Below are positions 1-6,308 of a stretch of 12,394 nucleotides of DNA, in pieces; position 1 is the first letter of the stretch; every line of letters starts with the position of its first letter. The stretch covers positions 31,744 through 44,137 of the forward strand of contig DKDC01000017.1 in NCBI GenBank assembly GCA_002451695.1, written 5' to 3'. The notes under the pieces were generated by a model. It was not told the origin of the DNA, did not search any database, and saw only the letters and a program-made list of their open reading frames with translations. The position numbers and the translations under genes are program-made. Origin of the DNA: Prevotellaceae bacterium UBA6858. GTDB lineage: Bacteria > Bacteroidota > Bacteroidia > Bacteroidales > Bacteroidaceae.

Positions 1-66
1 CAGACATAATTTTTCCTACATGGGACATCGTTTTTCCCATGTCTGATGTAGTTTTCGGGGCGTTTA
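1..66 (-). repeat. R repeat copy 1: 21-bp-period repeat, cut by the window edge
   Basis: Read on the minus strand, this stretch carries three units with exact 21-base spacing, each starting with an A-run (complement of positions 55-53, 34-32 and 13-11). It closely matches the copy at 7806-7895, including the preceding ACGCC-like stretch and the block ACATCAGAC. In one frame the units read KTTSDMG, KTMSHVG and KIMS. The repeat continues past the window start, so its full length is unknown. It lies beyond the MITE-like element downstream of the DUF4886 gene. Function is unknown. Regularly spaced A-runs at two helical turns could bend DNA, which is inference. Confidence 0.75.
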
Positions 67-100
67 GGGAGAAGTAATCGATGTCGGGTTTGTGATAATT

Positions 101-220
101 GTAGGGGCGTATTGCATACGCCCCGTACGCCACCGCATGAACCGCATCATAAACCAACGTTACAACGTTGCCAATCGGCGCAATTCGGGCGTATGCCATA
201 CGCCCATACGGTGGCGCAAT
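101..220 (+). repeat. MITE-like element M, copy A
   Basis: This is a 120-bp intergenic element. It opens with GTAGGGGCGTATTGC and closes with an imperfect inverted copy of that end at 187-209 (two mismatches over 23 bases), followed by GGTGGCGCAAT. Each end also folds on itself: stem 105-112 with 116-123 (loop TGC) and stem 187-194 with 198-205 (loop GCC), 8 bp each. By eye it is about 85-90% identical to the reverse complement of 12224-12344. It encodes no transposase, so it would be non-autonomous if mobile. It starts 25 bases beyond the DUF4886 stop codon and may act as a 3'-end hairpin, although no T-run follows. Related GTAGGGGCG hairpin repeats occur in many bacteria, from general recollection. 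No convincing target-site duplication was seen. Confidence 0.85.
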
Positions 221-244
221 ATTCTGATTAATAGTTGTTTTATG

Positions 245-1090
245 CTACTTTGCGGCGGTTTTGCGGACTGTTACCTTCCAAGGTTTTCTCACGGCATCGT
301 GCGCCGCCATTTGGCAGGTCTCAATCATGCGCTTGTCCATTGCGGCGGGGGCGTATGCGTTTTTTGTGACGTTTTTGCCGGTAATCACTTCAAACCACAC
401 ACAGGCGGCGGTGTATCTGCCATAGACAAGGTTGAGGTGATAGCCGTCGCGGTTCATGGTGTCCCCGATGTAGGTGTTACGCGCATTCTGTATGGCTGTG
501 CCCGAGGGTATCACTTTTTTTATGCCGTGCGTTTTCACCGCCTTTTTCGACGCGCTTACAATCATGTTGTACATTTTCGTCTGGCTGCGGCCGTAGTTCG
601 GGAACTCGCCGTGCGTGGAGTTTTTGGCGTAAGCCCATGTCTGGTGCCACAGGATTTTGCTTTTTGGCGCGAGCCGCCTTACATATGCCAATAGGTTTGT
701 GAGATAGGGCTCGTAGGACGTTTCGATGCCCGACACTCCGCTTGCCTGCTGCAGGCTGATGTAGTCCCAATCTTCCTCGGCTATTGCGTCGCCAAGTTTC
801 TTGCTGTCGGTTTGCACCGTTTTGCCGTCTGCGCCGATTTTACGGTAGCGGTAGGCTGGCCTGTCGTTTTCGGCGTTGTCCCAATGCCGTTTCAGCGGGC
901 ATCCGCCTATGTAAAGGTTTCCGATAATGAGTTCGTCGCCCGCAGCCTTGCCTAGTTCGTGCAGGTTCTGCTCTATGGCATCCTCTGAAAAGCTGTTGCC
1001 GATGGCAAGCACCTTTATGGTTTTTGCGAATGCGCCTTGAAGGCAGCACAGTGTGAGGACAATGAAAAGTGAAAATGCTTTCTGCTTCAT
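245..1090 (-). CDS. DUF4886 family secreted SGNH-hydrolase-like protein
   Basis: The 281-residue product has a signal peptide (basic MKQK, hydrophobic 5-20, cleavage near AFA-K at 21-23). The SGNH-like body has block I as GNSFSED (31-37, candidate nucleophile Ser33), a GG pair at 62-63, LQQ at 113-115, and a C-terminal DGYHLN (215-220) that would supply the Asp and His of the catalytic triad. This pattern is typical of DUF4886, a Bacteroidales family related to GDSL/SGNH esterases. A periplasmic or surface carbohydrate esterase is a reasonable guess, but the substrate is unknown. It is the last gene of the minus-strand series, 58 bp after the Crp/Fnr-type gene, with no promoter motif seen in that gap, so it is probably co-transcribed. 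Repeat M lies directly downstream. Family call is strong; activity is inferred. Confidence 0.88.
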   Translation of the reverse strand: MKQKAFSLFIVLTLCCLQGAFAKTIKVLAIGNSFSEDAIEQNLHELGKAAGDELIIGNLYIGGCPLKRHWDNAENDRPAYRYRKIGADGKTVQTDSKKLGDAIAEEDWDYISLQQASGVSGIETSYEPYLTNLLAYVRRLAPKSKILWHQTWAYAKNSTHGEFPNYGRSQTKMYNMIVSASKKAVKTHGIKKVIPSGTAIQNARNTYIGDTMNRDGYHLNLVYGRYTAACVWFEVITGKNVTKNAYAPAAMDKRMIETCQMAAHDAVRKPWKVTVRKTAAK

Positions 1091-1148
1091 GGGTTTTGCT
1101 GGTTTATTTTGTCGGTGTCTGATTTGCTGTTTTTTATGGTGGCACGTT

Positions 1149-1826
1149 TTATTTTGCGGCGGCGGGCAGCTTCTCCATTGCGGGTATCTCTATGATCCCG
1201 CGTGTGAACTTGAGCAGCCCCCTGCCTTCGAGGTCGTGGAGCGTGCGCGACACGTTAAGGCGCGTTTCGCACAGGCATTCCGCGAGGTCGGTCATTTTGC
1301 ACTTGATCTGTTTTCTCCCGGTGGGGCGCAGGGTCTGGCGCGCGAAAAACTCTGTCATGCGTGATTCTATCGTGCCTGAGGGCATCCGCCTCAAACGCCT
1401 GAGAGTTTCCTGCGCTTGCGAGCTGAGCATATTCGTGAAGTTGAAGCGGAACACGTCGTTCTCCATCATCTGGCGCACGATTACCGTCTTGGGCAGGCGC
1501 AGGTAGTATCCGCCTGTCGCGGCGGTGTAGTTGCGGGTGTACGTGGTGTGGAGGCCGAAAAGGCATTGCGGCTCGATTACGGCGACGGCGCGTATGGTCT
1601 CGTTTATTGTGAAGCGGTTTTTGCCGAATGTGCTGTTGGCGTTAATGTCGCCCTCGAGCAGGAAAACCAATGAGCGGCATTCTTCGCCCGCCGTGATAAT
1701 GACGCCGCCTTTGCGCATGGGGGCTATAACTGGGTTGATTGCCTCGTATATGTGCGAAAGTGTGGTTCCGTCTATGCCTAAGAAAAGGGGCAGGGAGGCA
1801 AGCTGCTCGTAGTCGAGTTTTTTCAT
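1149..1826 (-). CDS. Crp/Fnr family transcriptional regulator
   Basis: The 225-residue protein has an N-terminal cyclic-nucleotide-binding-like beta-roll (about 12-115), a linking helix (about 115-145) and a C-terminal winged helix-turn-helix. The recognition helix region is around 178-203 (MTDLAECLCETRLNVSRTL), followed by the wing RGLLKFTRGIIEI. The cAMP-contact residues of E. coli Crp are not recognisable, and there is no N-terminal cysteine cluster as in Fnr, so the ligand is unknown. The start at 1826 was chosen because its ATG overlaps the ApbE stop as ATGA; an upstream ATG at 1880 would add 18 residues inside apbE and is less likely. The overlap suggests translational coupling. It may regulate its own operon or redox/metal genes; no operator was identified. 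Confidence 0.9.
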   Translation of the reverse strand: MKKLDYEQLASLPLFLGIDGTTLSHIYEAINPVIAPMRKGGVIITAGEECRSLVFLLEGDINANSTFGKNRFTINETIRAVAVIEPQCLFGLHTTYTRNYTAATGGYYLRLPKTVIVRQMMENDVFRFNFTNMLSSQAQETLRRLRRMPSGTIESRMTEFFARQTLRPTGRKQIKCKMTDLAECLCETRLNVSRTLHDLEGRGLLKFTRGIIEIPAMEKLPAAAK

Positions 1827-2863
1827 CGCCCCTGCCGTTTTGCGCTGCTCATCCGCTTGGCAAGCGCGGGGGACATCCATACTCCGTTGCCGCCCTTGGC
1901 GTCAGAGTAAATAAAGTATGCCTCAAGCTCGGGATGCTCTTCAAGCACTTTTTTCGCGGAATCCACGCCGAGTACCATGAAAGCCGTGGCGTATGCGTCG
2001 GCTGTGGCGCAGTTGCGGGCGATGACAGTTGACGACAGCAGTGTGTGCTGCACGGGGAAGCCTGTGCGCGGGTCGATGGTGTGGGCGTAGCGTTTGCCGT
2101 TTTTATAGTAGAAACGGCGGTAGTTTCCGCTTGTGGCCATTCCGCAGTCGGTGAGTTCCACGATGGCCTCTATCCGGTTGCCCGCTTGCGTGCTGTCGTC
2201 AACGGGGCGGTTTATGCCTATGCTCCAAAGCGAGTTTTGGGCGTTTTTGCCCTTTGCCACTATTTCGCCGCCAATCTCTATGAGGTAGTCCGTAATTCCA
2301 AGCCCGTTGAACAGCGCGGCCACCGCGTCGCAGCCGTAGCCTTTGGCAATCGCGCTGCAGTCGAGCTTTGTGGCGGGGTTTTGCTTTATCACGCGCCCGC
2401 CTTCCGAAAGGCTTACCTTGCGGTAGCCCACGGCTTTCTGAAGTTCGCGTATGTTGCCGGGTGTGATACTGTCCTTTTTTGCAAAACCAAAGCCCCATGC
2501 GTTTACAAGCGGGGCTACGGTTATGTCGAAAGCTCCGTTTGTGGCTTCCGAAACGCTTTGGGCTATGCCGAACACGTGGCGGAACATCGTGTCAACCCTA
2601 ACGTTGCGGTTTTCGTTGACGGCGGTTATAATGCTCCTTTTGTTGAACGGCGAGAGCGAAGCGTCAACCATTGCCAGCCGCTTGTCAATTTCGGGTTGTA
2701 TGCTGCGGTTGTAGGAGTAGGTTATGTGGTAGTATGTGCCGAACACATAGCCCTCGTCGGTTATGTATCTTGTGTTTTTGTGGTTTGCGATAATGGCTAT
2801 GCCGGCAATTACCAGAAATGCGAGAAACGCTATCTTGCCCTTTCCTATCCTTTTGCTTTCCAT
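1823..2863 (-). CDS. apbE: FAD:protein FMN transferase (ApbE)
   Basis: ApbE moves FMN from FAD onto a Thr or Ser of exported flavoproteins such as Nqr and Rnf subunits, using Mg2+. The 346-residue product has an N-terminal hydrophobic anchor or signal (about 10-26, no lipobox Cys), placing it in the periplasm. Family motifs appear in order: VFGTYYHI (40-47), DASLSPFN (67-74), FDITVAPLVNAWGFG (112-126), KLDCSAIAKGYG (166-177), IEIGGE (195-200), TSGNYRRF (244-251), HTIDPRTG (261-268) and ATADAYAT (286-293), with Asp289 a likely metal ligand. Length is normal. It starts 12 bp after mntP and overlaps the next gene by 4 bp. No FMN-acceptor protein is encoded in this window, so its client lies elsewhere. 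Confidence 0.96.
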   Translation of the reverse strand: MESKRIGKGKIAFLAFLVIAGIAIIANHKNTRYITDEGYVFGTYYHITYSYNRSIQPEIDKRLAMVDASLSPFNKRSIITAVNENRNVRVDTMFRHVFGIAQSVSEATNGAFDITVAPLVNAWGFGFAKKDSITPGNIRELQKAVGYRKVSLSEGGRVIKQNPATKLDCSAIAKGYGCDAVAALFNGLGITDYLIEIGGEIVAKGKNAQNSLWSIGINRPVDDSTQAGNRIEAIVELTDCGMATSGNYRRFYYKNGKRYAHTIDPRTGFPVQHTLLSSTVIARNCATADAYATAFMVLGVDSAKKVLEEHPELEAYFIYSDAKGGNGVWMSPALAKRMSSAKRQGR

Positions 2864-2875
2864 AGTTCCGTTTGT

Positions 2876-3436
2876 TTATCCCACAACAAGAATTTTAATT
2901 CCGAGCAGAATGAGGATAATTCCGCCGGCAAGCTCTGCCTTGAACTCGAACCTGTTTCCTATGAACACGCCAACGGCTTTGCCCGCAAGGGTGAGCAGGA
3001 ACGAGCCGAGGGCGATAAGCGCCAAGGGCGTGGCTACCGATGCGGCGGATTCAAGCCCCATGCAGGTGAACGTTATGCCTATCGCAAGGGCGTCTATGCT
3101 TGTTGCCACGGCAAGGTATATAAGCGTCAGCGGGCGGTTGGGGTTGAATGGGCGTTCCTCCTCGCCATGCAGGCTTTCCCATACCATTTTGCCGCCTATC
3201 AGGGCAAGCAATACGAAAGCTATGATTGGCGCAAAATTTTCGATGTAGGCGTAGAAGAATGACGAAGCCCCCCAGCCGATAAGCGGCATCAAAGCCTGGA
3301 AAAGCCCGAACAGCAAAGCCATGGGCAACGCCTGGGAAAGGTGGAAACGCTTCTCGATAATTCCGCACGTGAAGGCAATGCTAAAACAGTCCATCGCAAG
3401 CGCGAGCGAGAGTATTATGCTTTCAATAATGCTCAT
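2876..3436 (-). CDS. mntP: Manganese efflux pump MntP
   Basis: This is an inner-membrane Mn2+ exporter of the MntP (former DUF204/UPF0059) family: 186 residues and six predicted membrane segments (about 3-24, 36-56, 66-86, 103-124, 132-155, 166-186). The conserved intramembrane acidic motifs are present: AMDCFS in segment 1 and ATSIDALAIG in segment 4 (Asp115). With the start at 3436 the first Asp is residue 16, matching Asp16 of E. coli MntP, and total length is close to the E. coli protein. An upstream ATG at 3466 would add ten residues and overlap the previous gene, so 3436 is preferred. It follows the DUF6048-like gene by 19 bp and precedes apbE by 12 bp. No yybP-ykoY-type riboswitch lies upstream, as expected for an internal operon gene. 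Confidence 0.95.
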   Translation of the reverse strand: MSIIESIILSLALAMDCFSIAFTCGIIEKRFHLSQALPMALLFGLFQALMPLIGWGASSFFYAYIENFAPIIAFVLLALIGGKMVWESLHGEEERPFNPNRPLTLIYLAVATSIDALAIGITFTCMGLESAASVATPLALIALGSFLLTLAGKAVGVFIGNRFEFKAELAGGIILILLGIKILVVG

Positions 3437-3455
3437 ACAGGTGTGGTGTAAAATG

Positions 3456-4181
3456 TCAGATGTCAAAAATCAAATTGAATGTGCCGCCTATCACCGTAGT
3501 GCCGTTTTTGCCGAAGCCCGGCACATACCAGGGTTCTCCAACGCTTGCCGACTTGCCCGATATGCGGTTTTTGTATCTCGCGCTCCAGCCTAAGTGGAAA
3601 ATCTTCCATATCTTGGTCTCCACGCCGAAAGTAAGCTCAAGCCAAAGCTGGTTGCCGTTAAGTCCTTTGAAGCTATAGGGGGTTGTGGTGTTCCAGAAAG
3701 GGTCTGTGAGGTCTGGGCCGCTTATGTCGTATTTGAATGTGGAGTATGCCAGTCTCCCGCCTGCGAAGACGCGGTTGCCCGATGTTTTGTCGGCAAGGAT
3801 ATTATAGTCAAGCCCTATGCGGAAAAAAGGGGAGTTTGTCTTGTAGTGCAGGCTTGTCGCCTCGTCAGTGTGGTCGCTTACGCCCAATCCAAGTTCCACA
3901 ATGGGGAAATAAGTCCCTTTTATGTTTGCCCTCACCGCGCCCTCATACTCTCCGTACGATGACACAGCCGAGAGGAACGCCCCGGCAACGTTTCCCGAAA
4001 CCGAGAAGCCCGCGAAAAACGGAAGTTCCTTTTGTGACGGTGTCGCCAAGTCGCTTGGAGTGTATTGCACTCCGCGTATTTTCTGTTGCGCCGCCGTTAT
4101 GGAATCTCTTTGGGCGTTTGCGCAGAAAGGCGCGGCCAGACTAAGGCAGAGTAATATACACTTTGAAATTCTCGGCAACAT
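3456..4181 (-). CDS. DUF6048-like outer-membrane protein
   Basis: The 241-residue product has a signal peptide with cleavage near ANA-Q (about residue 23). The mature part is rich in alternating hydrophobic/polar strands with aromatic girdle residues and ends in a beta-strand (VIGGTFNLIFDI), as expected for a small outer-membrane barrel or porin-like fold. It resembles the DUF6048 family, which I recall as the usual neighbour of DUF6452 in Bacteroidales. The start at 4181 lies 41 bp inside the preceding gene; no later ATG preserves the signal peptide, so the long overlap appears real and suggests coupled translation. The role is unknown; partnership with the lipoprotein encoded just upstream is inferred. 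Confidence 0.75.
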   Translation of the reverse strand: MLPRISKCILLCLSLAAPFCANAQRDSITAAQQKIRGVQYTPSDLATPSQKELPFFAGFSVSGNVAGAFLSAVSSYGEYEGAVRANIKGTYFPIVELGLGVSDHTDEATSLHYKTNSPFFRIGLDYNILADKTSGNRVFAGGRLAYSTFKYDISGPDLTDPFWNTTTPYSFKGLNGNQLWLELTFGVETKIWKIFHLGWSARYKNRISGKSASVGEPWYVPGFGKNGTTVIGGTFNLIFDI

Positions 4182-4710
4182 TATAGTTTACTTTGGGGGT
4201 GTTGAGCGCAACGCTGTCAATCCGTGCCACGTTTTCCGAACCAGAGCCTTTTTTCAGGGTTACGGATGTTATTTTGTGGAACATCGACGGGCTGCAGTCT
4301 ATCGACTCGAAGTGCGCCTCGTTTGTATGCCCCACAACAACGGTGTCGGTGCGGCTTTCGCCTGTGTTGGATATGCAGAAAAGCAGGGTGTCGGCATTTT
4401 GCCTGTAGCTTATCGGCAGGTTCACTTCCGTAAGGTTCACGCCACGGTTAAATAATATGGTGTCCGTGCCGGCTGCCTTTACGGTGAGCGTGTCCTTTAC
4501 CACAGCCGAAGCCTTACCTGCGGAATTGTAGAAAATGTACTTTGCCGAAACCGAGTTGCTCAAAGGGCAGTCGATGTTGCTGCACGAAGCCATTCCCGCC
4601 GCGCCCAGCAGCATACATATATATATAATGGCGTTTGTGCGCGGTGCAGGGTGGGGGCGGTTGAACCTTGCAAAAGGCAGCTTAAATCTCTTTCTCAATC
4701 TTGTAGTCAT
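4141..4710 (-). CDS. DUF6452-like lipoprotein
   Basis: The 189-residue product has an arginine/lysine-rich N-terminus (MTTRLRKRFK), a hydrophobic segment around 27-42 and a lipobox ending GMASC (39-43), giving lipidation at Cys43. The mature start CSNIDCPLSNSV, with a second Cys at 48 and a beta-rich body, is characteristic of DUF6452 as I remember it. The n-region is unusually long, but the next Met (33) would leave too short a signal sequence, so 4710 is used; this places the start 29 bp inside the glycosyltransferase gene. The 3' end overlaps the DUF6048-like gene by 41 bp. Likely outer-membrane-anchored; function unknown. The family name is less certain than the lipoprotein call. Confidence 0.75.
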   Translation of the reverse strand: MTTRLRKRFKLPFARFNRPHPAPRTNAIIYICMLLGAAGMASCSNIDCPLSNSVSAKYIFYNSAGKASAVVKDTLTVKAAGTDTILFNRGVNLTEVNLPISYRQNADTLLFCISNTGESRTDTVVVGHTNEAHFESIDCSPSMFHKITSVTLKKGSGSENVARIDSVALNTPKVNYNVAENFKVYITLP

Positions 4711-5635
4711 TTCTTGACGAGGCGTTCCGGCTGATAAGTTCTCCGAGAAATCCGGCGAGGAACAACTGCGTGCCGAGAAGCATCATTGTAAGCGCGATGT
4801 AGAAATATGGCGAGTCGGTAACCAGGTGCGCGGGTATTCCGTTGGCGAGTGCGTAGAGCTTGTTAGCCCCGACTATTACTATTGCTATGAAGCCGATGAA
4901 AAACATCAGCGAGCCGAGAAACCCGAACACGTGCATCGGCTTGCGTCCGAAGCTGGTGAGAAACCAAAGGCTCAGCAGGTCGAGGTAGCCGTTGAAAAAG
5001 CGGTTAAGCCCGCCGAACTTGGTATGTCCGAACTTCCGCGCCTGATGATGCACCACTTTTTCGCCAATTTTGTCGAACCCGGCGTTTTTTGCAAGGTAGG
5101 GTATGTAGCGGTGCATTTCGCCGTAAACCTCGATGTTCTTCACCACCTCGCGGCGGTATGCCTTGAGTCCGCAGTTGAAGTCGTGCAGGTTGCTTATGCC
5201 GCTCACCTTCCGTGCCGTGGCGTTGAAGAGTTTGGTAGGGATGGTTTTTGAAAGCGGGTCGTAGCGTTTCTTTTTGTATCCCGAAACAAGATCGTAGCCA
5301 TCCTCCAAAATCATGCGGCGCAGTTCAGGAATTTCATCGGGCGAGTCCTGCAGGTCGGCATCCATGGTTATCACCACATCGCCCTGCGCCTTTTTGAACC
5401 CGCAATAGAGGGCCGCGCTCTTGCCGTAGTTGCGGCGGAACTTAATGCCGTGCACATTGGGGTCTTTGTCCGAAAGGCTCTCTATCACCTGCCATGAATT
5501 GTCGGTGCTGCCGTCGTTTACGAATATGATTTCATAGGTGAGCGAATTGGTTTTAGCCACCCTCACAATCCAACTGTAAAGCTCGTTGAGGCTTTCGTCT
5601 TCGTTATAGAGGGGAATTACCAGCGATATGTCCAT
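4682..5635 (-). CDS. GT2 glycosyltransferase, GtrB/DPM1-like, with C-terminal membrane anchor
   Basis: The 317-residue enzyme has a GT-A fold domain: SLVIPLYNEDESL (4-16), FVNDGSTD (38-45), RRNYGKSAALYCGF (67-80), and the metal/nucleotide-sugar motif MDADLQD (91-97, DxD at 92-94). The acceptor-side motif ARKFGHTKFGG (199-209) fits the GtrB/DPM1/ArnC group, which transfers a sugar from an NDP-sugar to a polyprenyl phosphate at the cytoplasmic membrane face. Two C-terminal membrane helices (about 234-258 and 277-301) anchor it. Sugar identity cannot be read from the sequence. It lies 2 bp after the DUF4199 gene and overlaps the DUF6452-like gene by 29 bp. No GtrA-type flippase is recognised beside it. 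Confidence 0.93.
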   Translation of the reverse strand: MDISLVIPLYNEDESLNELYSWIVRVAKTNSLTYEIIFVNDGSTDNSWQVIESLSDKDPNVHGIKFRRNYGKSAALYCGFKKAQGDVVITMDADLQDSPDEIPELRRMILEDGYDLVSGYKKKRYDPLSKTIPTKLFNATARKVSGISNLHDFNCGLKAYRREVVKNIEVYGEMHRYIPYLAKNAGFDKIGEKVVHHQARKFGHTKFGGLNRFFNGYLDLLSLWFLTSFGRKPMHVFGFLGSLMFFIGFIAIVIVGANKLYALANGIPAHLVTDSPYFYIALTMMLLGTQLFLAGFLGELISRNASSRNDYKIEKEI

Positions 5636-5637
5636 GT

Positions 5638-6219
5638 TTACTGTTTGCTTTGGGCTGTTTTGCGCACTGCGAGCAGCGAGGCCGGCAGCGACAGAACCAG
5701 ACCGAGGAATATGTTTATGTCAAGAAGATTTGCGGCGTATGTTACAGGCGGTATGGACTGCATTTTCTCCATAATGTCCTTGATGTCGTCAAGCCCCCTG
5801 CCGTTGGTGAGCTGTTTCATGCTTTCCTGCTCGAATGCCTGCTTCACCTCGGGCGAGCTGAGCATTTGCAGGTACCTGTCAATGAAAGCCCCGTGGTCGA
5901 AAAACTGGAAGTACACATAGCATGCAGCCGCAAGCAGAAGGGCGGCGTAGAAATAGAGCAGCAGCGAGAAGAGGTAGCCCCTGCCGAATGAGATGACGCC
6001 GCCGCACACCCTTTCGCGGAACCTGCACAGCAGCACATAGCCTATGACGGGCGTTGAGGCGAATACAAAATAAAACACCAGCGAGAACAGGGAGTTGTTC
6101 AGCGAGTTCACAAAACAAAGCATTCCTATTATCCAGTATATGCCGTATGGCAGGGCATAGTTCATGGCAAAGGCGTTTGTCTGCCTGAAAGGACTTGGTT
6201 GCATTTGTCTTGGTTCCAT
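5638..6219 (-). CDS. DUF4199 family membrane protein
   Basis: The 193-residue integral membrane protein has four predicted helices (about 20-38, 44-65, 82-105, 166-187). A soluble helical loop at roughly 108-160 contains a charged stretch, probably periplasmic. This layout matches DUF4199, a Bacteroidota family often found beside a GT2 glycosyltransferase. It is the first gene of the minus-strand series: a TAACTTTG promoter element lies 25 bases before the ATG, and the next gene follows after only 2 bp. That tight pairing suggests it works with the glycosyltransferase, for example as a membrane partner, but this is inference and no biochemical role is established from the sequence. Confidence 0.85.
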   Translation of the reverse strand: MEPRQMQPSPFRQTNAFAMNYALPYGIYWIIGMLCFVNSLNNSLFSLVFYFVFASTPVIGYVLLCRFRERVCGGVISFGRGYLFSLLLYFYAALLLAAACYVYFQFFDHGAFIDRYLQMLSSPEVKQAFEQESMKQLTNGRGLDDIKDIMEKMQSIPPVTYAANLLDINIFLGLVLSLPASLLAVRKTAQSKQ

Positions 6220-6244
6220 TGGCGTTCTGTTTTTGTCGGTTTTG

Positions 6245-6252
6245 CAAAGTTA
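6245..6252 (-). promoter_or_regulatory. Candidate -7 element of the eight-gene operon
   Basis: On the minus strand this reads TAACTTTG, an exact match to the Bacteroidota -7 consensus TAnnTTTG, followed by CA. It lies 25 bases before the DUF4199 start codon. No convincing -33 TTTG was found at the usual spacing. The same element-to-ATG distance occurs at 7759-7766. Confidence 0.65.
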
Positions 6253-6308
6253 CAATATTAATCTGTTATTCCGTTGGTGGCAAGGGTGTTTTGCCGTATT
6301 GACGTTGC

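Noticed and set aside
92..694. Plus-strand open frame of 200 codons starting in repeat M
   Set aside because: Its first part is the MITE-like repeat and the rest is antisense to the DUF4886 gene; no protein family is recognisable.
2045..3262. Long plus-strand open frame (405 codons) opposite apbE and mntP
   Set aside because: It spans two well-supported minus-strand genes and the gap between them; the product is low-complexity and unlike any family I know.
3437..3470. Manganese riboswitch or separate promoter before mntP
   Set aside because: Only 19 bp separate mntP from the previous stop codon, too short for a yybP-ykoY aptamer, and no -7 motif is seen.
4616..4629. Alternating AT run as a possible regulatory or slippage site
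   Set aside because: It lies inside the lipoprotein signal-peptide coding region and encodes its hydrophobic Ile/Tyr residues; the reading frame is intact.
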